A stretch of DNA of 64,000 nucleotides, taken from assembly GCA_002914805.1 (NCBI GenBank), contig JXTB01000249.1, positions 432,497-496,496 on the forward strand, in the 5' to 3' direction. The position numbers and the translations under genes are program-made. The stretch's first letter is position 1, and each line of letters opens with the position of its first letter. Under the pieces are notes generated by a model. It had not been told where the DNA came from. It ran no database searches and saw only the letters and a program-made list of their open reading frames with translations. This document shows positions 24,756-35,636 of the stretch, one piece after another. Source of the stretch: Parasponia andersonii (taxonomy: Eukaryota > Streptophyta > Magnoliopsida > Rosales > Cannabaceae).

Positions 24756-25167
24756 CTATAAATGAGAATGCATGTCTTAGATAACTGTTAGCTATTTTTT
24801 TAATAAAAATGATAAAAGGCTAAGTTATTTTCTTTCAATGTTTTCTTTTTAAGTTTTGTCAAGTTTACAAGAAGACTTTTTAAGGTAAAATGACATTTTT
24901 AGAATCAATTTTTATGATATTTTTTGTTTTTATTTCTTGTTTTTGAGATTGATCTACCCAGTCACATATATATATATATATATATATTACCGATTATATA
25001 GTTAGAATGAGTATTAGTCATAATTACCAACCCAAAGTTATTCTACTTTTGGACAGGTTAGAAATAGAATGACCACTCTTTAAAAAGTCACCCTAAAATG
25101 TAATTTCGAGCCAAATTGGTCCTCTAGTCCAAATCCCAAGTTTCCAGTAGAGCATGATAAGTTGATA
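19621..25167. other. Long AT-rich intergenic region
   Basis: I found no protein gene or conserved RNA gene in these 5.5 kb. Visible features are T-then-A runs near 20610, 21426 and 22908, and a near-palindromic CATCATGATCATCATGATTC at about 21072. A possible TATA (TCTATATAG near 23105) precedes a (CT)n tract at 23258-23275. A CA/TA microsatellite lies at 24707-24752 and (TA)n at 24967-24987. The 23100-23700 stretch is less AT-rich and could be transcribed, but shows no open frame of note. Confidence 0.45.
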
Positions 25168-26059
25168 GAGAAAAGCACATGGATAAAATTAATTTAGGCT
25201 CTTTAGTTTTTTTTTAAGACCAGTTTGTTGGATAACATTTTTTAGGAGCAAAAATGGACTGTTTAAAACAAAAGATTGAAATGCTCCTAACCCAACTCCT
25301 GACATACCTCGCACCTCACATTTTCCGTAAAAAGTTATTTTTTTTTCATCTTTTTTCTTTCTCACAATTTCTCTCTATTTTCTCTTCATTTTCTTAAAAA
25401 AATCCTCCTAAACCCAAACTCAAAGCTATTAAAGCCGTACAAAATTGCCTTAATCTTCTCATCTCTGTCCGAGTGTTTCTCCCTTTTCTTCATCTTCTCT
25501 TCTCAAGAAACCGTCTTCCCTTTTCAAGGAATCCAAAGATGCCTAAAATGGCTAAAATTTGCTTAACTGAAAGTAAAGTCATCCTCTGAAAAAAAAAAAC
25601 TCAAGCATCGACGTCGTTAAGAAAGAAGAAAAAGTCGTCGTCAAAGTCACCGGTAAAGACTCCAATGCCAAAACTTGATATCTCAAAGAAAAATCTAGTT
25701 GATTTGAAAGGAACAATGGTGAATCTTAGTTTGATTGCAAAAAAAAGGTTGGTTTTTTATTTTATTTTTCAAAAAGCATTGTTTTTTGACTTTCTTAGGG
25801 AAAAAAAATTTATCTTAGTAATATTAGCTGATATATTTCTTAGTATAGTTTATAATTTTTGTGAACTTTAATACCTTTATGGGATTTATTGATGGTATGG
25901 TTAGTGTTTTTATATGGGTTTATATTGTTAGTCATTGATCGAGTGATTATGATCTATTTTTGGGTTTAATAATGGTGGCTATAGAGTAAATGTTTCAAAA
26001 ATATTAGTTATGTTGCATATTTTGATGGAATCGAGAACATCCTTACCTAAGATTAAGTT

Positions 26060-27000
26060 ATTCATAGTCATAGTCAAGATCTTCACGACTTTGGTTAAGC
26101 TTTTCTTGACTATAGTCAAAATAGTATTACCTTAGTTAAGATCTTCATGCTTAGTTAAGATCTTCATGACCCAATATCAATCAGGATAAGAGGAGAGATT
26201 AAGACGCTCATGACTAGAGGACAAGAAGTTCTTGACTTGTGATCAAAGACCTCTTGACTATAGTAAATAATTACGTTAAATTATGTTTTATTTATTTTTT
26301 CTTTGGGTCAAGTACTTCTTGACTCTGAATCTGATTTTATGTTATTATTTTATATAACTTGATGTTTTGCTATTATTCAATGGGGACTGTGGTATGTTTG
26401 CCATCAAATATGCTGAATTTCTGATGTCCAATAAGCCAGCTTCAATCATAAGCTCGTGTACTCATTGTATTATCATGGATTACAGAAATATGAAAATTGT
26501 GCCAAAACTGATTGAGAGGATGACCCAAAGACTATCTTTATTTTTTGTTGTAGTTAAGACAATTGTTTTTTTTTTAAGCCTATGCTTTCTATGGTTGTTG
26601 AACAATATCTAATTTGTAATTATATTTTCTGGTATTGACATAACTATCATTTTGCCAAAACTTATCTATTGAGTAGATATTTCAGTGAAATTCAAATCAT
26701 TTAATAAATATCTCACTTATTACTCTAGGTCAAGGCCAACTTGATTGTAGGTCAGGAACATCTCGATTACAAGTCAAGTTATACTCTCAAATTTTTCCCC
26801 ACTTGAGGCACAGATTAACTCCACCCTAGGTCATGAATTTCTTGATCTAATATTAATAAATGATCGACCATAACTTCAGCTAGTTAATGAACTTCGGAGA
26901 AATACATGCACATAAAGGAGTAATTCAATTTTTATATTAAAAAGATATTGTGACTCCAGTCAAGAAAATATTGACTTGGGGTCAATAACTTTGGACTTAA
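26060..27000. repeat. Cluster of GTCAAGA/TCTTGAC motifs (W-box cores)
   Basis: A loose unit of the form GTCAAGAnnTTCTTGACT recurs through this part of the MULE on both strands, densest at 26060-26330, 26725-26800 and 26950-27000. TTGACT and TTGACC are W-box cores, the binding site of WRKY factors, and at least a dozen are visible. The same motif fills the small relative at 28459-28724. Whether any is bound is unknown. Confidence 0.6.
26367..26612 (+). pseudogene. Ulp1 (C48) cysteine protease C-terminal fragment
   Basis: The frame reads LLFNGDCGMFAIKYAEFLM and continues to a PKLIERMTQRL end. DCG followed by a hydrophobic residue and F is the catalytic-cysteine motif of Ulp1/SENP SUMO proteases (Cys codon at 26388-26390), and IKYAEFLM fits the following helix. 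Only this last motif block is readable; the His and Asp blocks upstream were not found in frame. It lies inside the MULE at 25168-27670, so it is best read as a decayed transposon-borne protease gene. The later part of the frame is poor in protein character. Confidence 0.6.
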
Positions 27001-27139
27001 GTTATATTGCTTTCCACTATTTAGGTACTTTTCAAATTTCTTCCTAGTTGAGGATTTTTTTTTAAAAAAAAAAAAACTAAAATGGATGTTAAGAAAGAGA
27101 AAAGAGAAACTTGGAGAAAGAGAGAGAGAGTAAATGAGA

Positions 27140-27430
27140 GAGAGGAAAAAAAGAAACATAAAAATATTAGATTTTGAAGTGGAGAGATTAATCAGGAAAG
27201 AAAGGAAAAAGTAGCTCTGATTTTTGGAGAAAGAACCGAAGAAGAAGAAGAAAAAAAAAAAAAGACGAAGAGAGAGAGAGAAAGAGAGTAAGGGAAAGAG
27301 TGGAAAAAAAGAAACATAAAAATATTAGATTTTGAAGTAGAGAGATTAATCACGAAAGAAAGGAAAAAGTACCTCTGGTTTTTGGAGAAAGAACTGAAGA
27401 GAAGAAGATGGAGAGAGAGAGAGAGAAAGA
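27140..27430. repeat. 158 bp tandem duplication near the MULE right end
   Basis: A unit beginning GAAACATAAAAATATTAGAT occurs at 27153 and 27311 with few differences, linked by GA-rich sequence. It belongs to the GA-rich subterminal part of the element and probably reflects a later local duplication. Confidence 0.8.
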
Positions 27431-27670
27431 GAGAGAGAGAACGAAAATAAAGAAGGAGAAAATGTGATAAAATGAAATGATATAAAGAAAGGAGCATTTA
27501 ATGCTCACCTACCAAGTTTAAATTGTCTTTTGGGTAAGGGGTAGATATGGAAATCCATTTTTTTCTCTTTCTACTACTCCTAAGTTTTGGTTCTTTAAAA
27601 AAACACTATATCGACATAGTCCTAAAATAGTTTAAATGACTCAAATTAGTCCTATCCACGTCCTTTTCTC

Positions 27671-28449
27671 TGAGTTAATAACTTTGACTACAAGTTTCTC
27701 GAACAAGGTTTTAGGGCCATATGGTAAGGATAAAGAGTATTTCTAAGAAATGACCTTTTTTTAGTGATCAATTTAATAAATGACCATTTTATAATTTTAT
27801 TTTGATAAATAACTATTTTTTGATTGATCTATTTATTATAAAGTAAATCAAATTTTTTTAAAAAAAAATTAATTTTCAAAATTAATAAATTAATTTTTTT
27901 AAAAATGAAATCAATTTTCAAAAAATAAATTATTATATTTTGATATACTAAATATGAAAAAGATTATTTTAAATAATTTTTAAAATTTAGCTATTTTTTA
28001 ATAGTGTTTAAAATACGATCATTTTATATGATCTATTCGGCTATTCGGCTATTCGGCTAAATTGGCCTAAACTAAATTGCCCTCGACTAAGTTGAGATGG
28101 GCTTGAGATCCACCTTAGTTGCTTTGCCTTGCCTGATCCACCGAGTTAATATCGTCTATGCCTAGGAAAAAAAATTCATAAATATCAGTTTTTAAAATTA
28201 TATTTTATAAATACCTATTTTTTTACTTTTATATTATGTGTAAAAATTACACTAAAAGTTGACATATATTTTAAAATATATACCTTTTATATTTTACACA
28301 TAAAATGTGTCTCATATATAAAATATACAGTGTAAATGTAGACCATAACACCGGGTACTTTTGAAAAAAAGAATTAAAAATGAGTATTTATGAAAAAAGA
28401 TTCAAAAAACAAGTGTTAGACGTAAATTTCTTATTCTAATAATAAATAA
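27671..28449. other. AT-rich spacer with a possible MITE
   Basis: No gene is seen. A three-copy CTATTCGG decamer-type repeat lies at about 28035-28065. An inverted repeat with arms at about 28165-28235 and 28345-28435 carries TCATAAATA in each arm and encloses a near-palindromic ACATATATTTTAAAATATAT core. This looks like a MITE of about 270 bp, without defined ends. Confidence 0.4.
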
Positions 28450-28458
28450 ATAAAACAT

Positions 28459-28724
28459 GAGAGAAGGGCATGGATAGGACTAACTTGGGCCAAATTAACT
28501 TTTTTTTAAAATATATTTTTTCAAAAATAATATTTTTGAGAATGTCAAGAACATCTTGACTTATGGTCAAGAGGTCAAGAGCTTTTTGGCTATAAAAAAA
28601 TCCTCAGTAATGGTTTTTCTATGGTCAAGATATCCTTGACACTTTTAAAAATGTTATTTTTAGAAAAATTTACCCCAAAAAAAATATTTTGGCATATGTT
28701 AGTCCTATCCGTGTCATTTTTCTC
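28459..28724. mobile_element. 266 bp MULE-family MITE with 9 bp target duplication
   Basis: ATAAAACAT at 28450-28458 and again at 28725-28733 is a perfect 9 bp target-site duplication. The inverted ends read GAGARAAxGrCAYGGATAGG and then ACTAAC. They match the ends of the larger element at 25168-27670, and the interior also carries the GTCAAGA/CTTGAC motifs. It is therefore a deletion derivative or short member of the same Mutator-like family. It has no coding capacity. Confidence 0.85.
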
Positions 28725-29045
28725 ATAAAACATGCATTTGTTATAGTCACCAGCTTTTTTAACTTTATCATATATATATAACAGTAGTTTATCTGACAAT
28801 TTGCGGGGTCCTATAGCTATGATTTCCTCACATGGAAAGAAGGGGGGGGGGGGGGGGAGAAAGAAAGACTTGCTATTATGTTTAGATTGAAATATTGATA
28901 CAATGATCAAAGCAAAAACAAAACATGCTCCTTTTTTTTTTTGTTCCTCTTTGTAATTCTTTGTAGTTAGTAGTAAGTAAACTGAGACTTTGAGATTCCT
29001 TTTAAACAAAATTTATACCACTATACCAAGTCCACTACTGTACCT

Positions 29046-32000
29046 TCAAGCCATTTTCCAACTTAGCTCCACATGTATTTTCCCATTTTTCGAATCGATC
29101 AGGTGATACTTGTTGTTGATGCGCCCATTGTGTAGAACATCACTCAGATTAATTTCGATGTACCCCAATGATTCCTACATGATGAAACGTATGCAAAATT
29201 TTCGATACATTGTTAAAAGTATATGTCCAGGATATTAAGGTAAAGAAAATAAGCAAATCTTTGGTAAAGATACCTTTGATCGAAGATGAATGCCTGCTCT
29301 TTTGCTTAAAACCTCAATGTGGATCTTCTCCTGCAAAGGAGGCTCCTCAAGCATGAATTGGAACTCTTCATTCCAAGTGGGGTCGTGAGTTTTCTTCATC
29401 ATCTGAAAAACCAACCTCCAGATAAAGCCAGTGAAACAAGTGGAAGTTAGTCATGACATTCTATCTCGGAGTTGACGTATGAGTTCGTGATAACGAAAAA
29501 TGAACTTAATACTAACTGTTTAATGAAGGCCTTGTCTGGCAACTAACTGAAACTTTGTGTTCTAGGGAAGAATATGCATGTGTTTAACAATTATAAAGAG
29601 GTAAAGTTCACCTTTGTTTTCCTTTTTTCTCCTCTAAAGAGAATCAAAGCATAAGGGTTGCTGTGATGCTCGCCCTCTACATCTTCGGCTCCCTGGATTG
29701 TCACCAAGAGTACACCTGCCCCACCAAAGGCCCCTTCATCCGATGTCCTTCCGTTCCCATTTTCCATATGCTCATATCCATCCCCATTTTCATGAATGTT
29801 GATGCTGTCTGTTCTAAAAGGAACATAAGTCAGCTCCACCACAAGCTGGCCTCTTCGCTTCCTGTTCTGAGGATCGTTGACATTCGTATTCTTGACCAGA
29901 TCAAGCGTGAATTCCTTTGTCGTATTTGGTGTTAACACCTTCAGGGGAACTAACTGCATTCCTAGCCTGTCATGTCCACCAACCTGAAATACAGAATGGA
30001 AACAAGTTGAAGATTGAACCGCCTTTCGAAATGCAAAACTCAGACTATGCCAATCTAATCTCTCTTGTGTAGCTTGAAATTCATTTCTTTACAAGGAAAT
30101 TTAAGGTGATCCTAAAGAGACACTAGAGGAGAAAGTAATAAATAATGACCACACAGGGGTTGGATATTGCGACTACTTTTCGGGTTCATTAGCACAATTA
30201 TGGAGCCAAATATAAAACGAAGAAAACGTTAGCATAGAGAACATTTTGTCCCTTAAGTCTATAGAATGTCCTTTTCAACTTTCTGACTCTGCACTATGAT
30301 TCTTGGAAAAGTTTGGAATTGATCAGGTTTCATGAGAATAAGAGAAGTGGATAACAAGCTTCAGTTATATCAGGAGTTATTCTTCCTTGATTTTTCAGTT
30401 TCAAAAGAATTGTTCTGGAATCTGTACAAAACTGAGTTTGACAGCGATAACCAGTACCTTCACGGCCAATTTTCAACGAATCCTTATCATCAAGAAGTCC
30501 ATTAAAAACTTGCAACGTGTATCGGGTTGTTTAGGTAAAATGTAGGAGAAAAACTGTAGTGTGTCAAGTCTCACAATTTATATATAGGAGTTTAGTAATG
30601 CAACTAGTGAACTTGAGAACTCAGAAAAAAAGGTTAAGAGAATAACCTTGTCCCAGTCATAGACTTGTAACTCGAGAGCTTGAAGCTGCGGGTCCTTAAC
30701 AATAAGCCTAAACTTCTCATTCCACTCAGGATTCAAGTTTTTCATCTTGATAGTTGTTCTCTTTGGTGGCAGCCTCTCTCCACTAAAGCTGAGTTTGACA
30801 TAGGGATCAGAAGTTCCCAAAATGTCCATCTTCAAAAGCTTCAGCGCCCGAACAACCTTCACATGTAGGATTCCCACAGGCTTCTTTACAGCCACTCTAT
30901 TGAAGGATTGGCAAGAACAAAAATTCAATCAGTGTGTTTCAGTTCGGATAATATATGAGATATTATACTCCTTCACTTTGTTCAACTGTACAAGTTATTT
31001 CCAAAATGGCTGAGTAATGAGTTCTCTTACTCAACCATGTCAAGAGAGAGAAAATAGCAAGGTACAAATTGTATCCACTAACAGAGACCATGTAAGAAAG
31101 AAATTTCATCTATGAAACAAGTGTACTCCCATATGTCATAGTAATATGGCTCTTTATTTTGTTGCTCCATTTAAGATTTATACAAAATAGAATGAGGGTG
31201 TTACAAAAAATGGTAAAGAAGTAATACTGACTCGGGCTGTTTCACTTCGGGACTGAGGATATCATGCATCAGTTAAAAACATGTTACATCTATTGGATAG
31301 CACAACTTGATCAGAAAATTGTAGTTAGTAATTAGTGATTGGAATCTTATAGAACTGATAAGGTTAAAACACAATCACCTATACAAAACAAGCTACTTCC
31401 CATGACATAAACTTACGTGGAGGCATCAAGAATAGGTATTTCAAGAGTATGGGGCCAGAGGTAGAGATTTGCAACTTGTTTCTTGATAGTCTCCTGAAAT
31501 CACCAAAAACAATTAGTTGATTCGAATTAGTCATCCACCACATTAGATGATTGTCAGATGAAAAAACAAAAAAAATCCTACCCCTAATAAAATTAGTGGT
31601 GAAGCACCTGAACAAACCGGTAGACGCCAGGTATGGACATGATGTCCGCTCCTAGTATTTTCAAGCCAAAATCTACATGAGGCTGCAATAATCAGGAAAG
31701 AAAAGTTATCATACCATAATATAATGAAGCCTACATGACAAATTTCATAAGCAAAACGAAACATGTATGCCCTATGGTGTCCGGAAAGTACTACTTCTAC
31801 TGACCTTCTCCATCAACGAAACCACAATGTTCGCAAAACATGGAAAGGTGGGAACAAGAGGTTTCAAAGTTATCCGCGGAGACGCAAATATTTGCAAATC
31901 CACTAGCTGAGAATTAGCACAATGAGTTCTCTTTGAATAAAATGCATCTACACTGCAGGAAAACAAACAAGCACATTTATTCTTTCTAAGGATCTCTACT

Positions 32001-33565
32001 AACCTGAATTGTAAGTCTTCGAGAAAACAATTTTATTGTCAGAACAATATTGGGATTGCCAGCCCATCGAAATGCCGGTTCCATGACTAGTTCTTTCTCA
32101 TTAGTCTCATACACCTTCAAACCTATAAATTCTCAAAAGACTTCTAAGATTATTATTAAAACCTTCTGTATAAAAGAGACAGATGATCCATGAAGTATAC
32201 TCACCATAAATATTAGGAGGAAGAGTTCCAAGACTTAGACTCTCGAACTCGATTGCTTCGATATGATACTTCCCAATGTACTGCATAAATATAGGTTGTG
32301 CCATTCTTCTTATCATACTGCAAACTCCCTGCAGATCACACAAACCCAATCTCAGCTACATGTAATATTTTCATTCTTTAAAGTAACAACTTTAGTATCA
32401 CCACCGTGTTGAGGTAAGGCCACATTTGCAAGATGAACTTGTTTACCCAGTCTACCTGAATTTGAAAGCATATAAAAAAACATACTAAGGTAATTGATAA
32501 CATAATATAAGCTATAAGCAAAAAGAAAAAAAGCATTCCATCTGGAAAAGAATGAATCAAAGGAAGTACAGACTCGAACGTAATCCGGGGTTTTCACCCA
32601 CATTGGAATTTCAGGCATGATTTCTTCCAAAGCACTTGTGTCTAACTCATTTAGTGGCCTGATTACTGGATCCTGAAACATTGGATATTTTAAATTGTAA
32701 AAGAATTCAAAAGGAAAAGAACTATACTCAAAACTTACTAAACAGCATTTGGCTTTGAAATTTCTTTCTAGTATTATTGAATTGTTGAACAATATCTGAT
32801 CTTTACAATTCAAAACACAAATGGAATTGAAAAAAAAAAAAAAAAAAAACAGGAGCCAAAAGGCCCAATAGCCTTAAACACAGCTTAAAAGCACACAACT
32901 TGAATCTTCTTCTAAACTAACATTTTAAAGATACTTATACAGAAAAGGAACAATCATATGATAGTTAATAAGAACATTATAATGCCAACTAGGTGAACAG
33001 TAGAGTACATTCTCAAATTTTAATCACTTTCAGATTTAAAATAAATAAATAAATAAAAAAACCCATTTCATTAAACTCCAACAAAGGACCCTGTTATAAT
33101 CAACCAGACCCAAAACTCAAAATGTTCATCAATATAAACAAATAATATACGATTAACATCATAACATCTAATTCCATAGACATATATATATATATATATA
33201 TAGGACACCAATCTGGTATTTTTTTTTTTACCCATATATAGGTATTAATTTGACCAATAAAAATTTAGCATGCATATTTTTTTATTATAAAAAATAAGAG
33301 GAAGAAAGAGCATGTCTTTTTATGTATTTTATTATAGCCATTAAATCATTTTTAAATGGTGATCCGATGGCTAAAAAAAAAAATCTAACCATAAGTAAAA
33401 AAAAAATACCTAGTAGATTGAAAACCATATATATATATAAATATATTCATATACCTTCACTTCACTGGCCTCTCTGTAAATGAATAGAAAAAAACCCACC
33501 AAGAGTCCACCACAGATTCCAATTCCAAAACCAAGAATCCCCAAGAAACTGCTTAGAAGACCCAT
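29046..33565 (-). CDS. Plant synaptotagmin, SYT3-like (TM-SMP-C2A-C2B)
   Basis: Twelve exons on the minus strand, all in frame, give 545 aa: 33565-33455, 32672-32574, 32455-32405, 32328-32205, 32122-32004, 31906-31805, 31682-31608, 31493-31417, 30896-30647, 29983-29612, 29402-29274 and 29174-29046. Residues 5-30 form a membrane anchor (LGFGIGICGGLLVGFFLFIY). An SMP lipid-transfer domain follows from VDWVNKF (about 71) to about 250. C2A opens GILHVKVVRALKLLKMDILG with SDPYVK and YDWDKVGGHD, so Ca-binding Asp are present. C2B opens GVLLVTIQGAEDVEG and keeps SNPYALIL where C2A has SDPY, suggesting weaker Ca binding. Such proteins tether ER to plasma membrane and move lipids under stress. Length and sequence fit Arabidopsis SYT3 best. 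A MITE lies in intron 1. Confidence 0.92.
33203..33427 (-). repeat. (TA)n-associated MITE, copy B, in SYT3-like intron 1
   Basis: The ends read GGACACCAATCTGGTATTTT on the left and ATACCTAGTAGATTGAAAAC on the right, as inverted repeats. The core has CCAATAAAAATTTAGCATGC, the reverse of the core of copy C (41918-42156). (TA)n tracts abut both ends, at about 33183-33202 and 33427-33440. About 225 bp, with no coding capacity. Confidence 0.8.
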
Positions 33566-34765
33566 ATTTCTGATTGAACAGATATACAGTGGACGAAAAA
33601 ACTCAAGAGAAAGAAAAGAATAAATAAAGAGTTTTAACGAGAGGCATTAGTTGAAATGTTAATGAGACAGAAGAGAGAAAAAAGAGGATGACTTTTTTTT
33701 CTTGGCAAACGCTGACAAAGCGCGAAACTCGAAGATAATATTTTCTCGGGAAAATGGTAGCTACATGGGAAGGTGGGAACTGGTAACGAATAGAATTCTA
33801 ATGATCCTAGAACACACAAAAAATTATTTAAAAAAAAAAAAACAGAGCTCCAAAATATGGAGTGAGATAAGGCTACAGCTTGTCCTTTACTTCAAATCAA
33901 ACAGATCCATATATATATGTATATATATATACTACACATACATGCATTTATATAGCTTTGGCTTTTGACGTGTGAAGGTACCTCTGCACCTTCCTACTCT
34001 ACCCTTTTTAGGTGTTTACTTTCTTCTTATTTGGTTATAAATATAACTAATTTGTGCTTATAATTAATGCGGAGTAGCGGTAGAACCGATTTTTTTTTTT
34101 TTTTTTCTACTCTCATGTCTTAGAGAGTGATATGCGAATTTTACTAAAATTTATTACATTATTATAATATAATATATTAGAGTCCATTCTAACATAATGT
34201 GAATCTATTCTTTTAAGTGGTTATGGTAAATGACCTGTCAGTACATTGTAGGAACCATATTAGTATATAAAACGAGAGAAATAAATTTAATGAAATATTA
34301 GCTATTTAATTACCAAAATAAGAGAGAGAATTAAGGGAACATATTAGCTGCATTCCTATGGAAATTATTGAGGGGATGAGTAATATATATCTTAGAATGC
34401 AAGTAAACAGTTTAAGTACTTTTTTCTCTTTTAATGAAATTAAAAAGGTAAGAAGTTACACGGTGCCGTCTTAGTATGGAGCATAAGCCTTACTATTCCA
34501 TCCATAATAAATGTTCTTTCCCCTTTTCTATTTATTTATGAGTTTATGTACACGATTAAGACATATTATTTTGTAAGCTCGATGTAAACAATGAAATTGA
34601 TAAGGGAAACACAAATACAATCTTTGATTCTTTGTCTAATTTATTTTGAAAATATTTCTACGATTTTTTATTAGGCCATCAAACCTGCCTAAGCACTTAA
34701 AATAATACATAAGAAATGTGACAAATGTCACGGGTCTTGAGAGTATCTATTCGTTCTATGCCTAT
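33566..34765. other. Promoter side of the SYT3-like gene and intergenic DNA
   Basis: Positions 33566-33700 are the likely leader of the SYT3-like gene, GA-rich on the plus strand. Beyond it the DNA is AT-rich, with (TA)n at about 33909-33932 and a T run at 34090-34106. No gene is recognisable. The last bases before 34766 are CTATGCCTAT, the left flank of the retroelement. Confidence 0.5.
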
Positions 34766-35421
34766 TGTTACAACTCTAGCCTTAAACTAGACAATCGTAC
34801 GGTACTCAGTACAGTCCGTTGCACTAAGTCAGCCTCTCAACACTCAACAAAGGGGCTTAGAGTAAACTATTGAGACAAAGTGGTAAGGATGAGAGAGTTT
34901 AGGTGAATAAAAGCTTTGTATTACTCTTTGAATATTTAGAACTCCCACAAATGAGACTTGTATCCAAATAAACTCAAGGGGTCCTTTATATAGGTAAAGC
35001 CTAAACCAACTAAGGGTTAAGATTGTGCCAAGTGGCATGATCTTACAAAGGGTCTAGATTATTCTCAACTAAAATTATAATATCTACAAGGATATTTACA
35101 TAGAGAATTCTAGAACAAACTATGGTCTAGATCCTTCTAAGAGGTTCACCCACCATCTTGGCCCTTCTAAGTCATTCTAGGAGCTTCTAGGACCGTCCAA
35201 CCCATCTAGCACCATCCGGCCTTGTCTAGAGTCTTCTAGGACTTAATAGCATCAACTAGAGTCTTCTAGCATGACCAAGACCTCTCTTGATCACTCTAGA
35301 AGTGTCCACCACGTTCTAGGGTCTTCTTCAATCTTTTTGAGTGAGCAGTATACATAGAGGACTTTAGAGCCATGAACAACAATATTTGGATTTTTAGGAG
35401 CCAAATGTGCAGGGCGTAACA
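34766..35421 (-). repeat. 3' LTR of the chromovirus
   Basis: Begins TGTTACAACTCTAGCC and ends GGGCGTAACA. It is a direct copy of 40107-40750. The next bases inward (CCCCCCCACTC) read as a purine tract on the element strand. Confidence 0.9.
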
Positions 35422-35636
35422 CCCCCCCACTCAAGTTCGCGACATCCCCCTCGCGCCATCGACTTTGAACCGCTCGATATGGTTTTTGAATTATCATAAG
35501 GCATCTTCATGCTCCCAGCTGGTCTCGGCCTCGAGCAAATTCTTCTATTACACTAGGTATTTCCGATAATTAGGAACACTATGTTGGCAGATCAAGCGAT
35601 CAGCCAAATTGTACTCTACCTCTTTATCAAAAGAGC

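Larger units (their letters stand above)
25168..27670. mobile_element. Mutator-like element (MULE) with a Ulp1 remnant
   Basis: The terminal inverted repeats start GAGAAAAG and read on through a GGATARRAYTAATTT block, on the plus strand from 25168 and on the minus strand from 27670. Similarity extends, with decay, for roughly 100 bases or more. Flanks TAAGTTGATA (25158-25167) and TGAGTTAATA (27671-27680) agree at 8 of 10 bases, fitting an aged 9-10 bp target duplication as made by Mutator transposases. No transposase is recognisable. Inside are a Ulp1-like protease fragment, a field of TTGAC/GTCAA motifs and a 158 bp tandem duplication. Long TIRs plus a Ulp1-like gene recall plant MULEs known to carry such genes. 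It is non-autonomous and old. Confidence 0.75.

Noticed and set aside
25665-25871. Plus-strand frame with KKNLVDLKG as a second gene of the MULE
   Set aside because: No family is recognisable and the later half is low-complexity Phe/Ile/Lys sequence.
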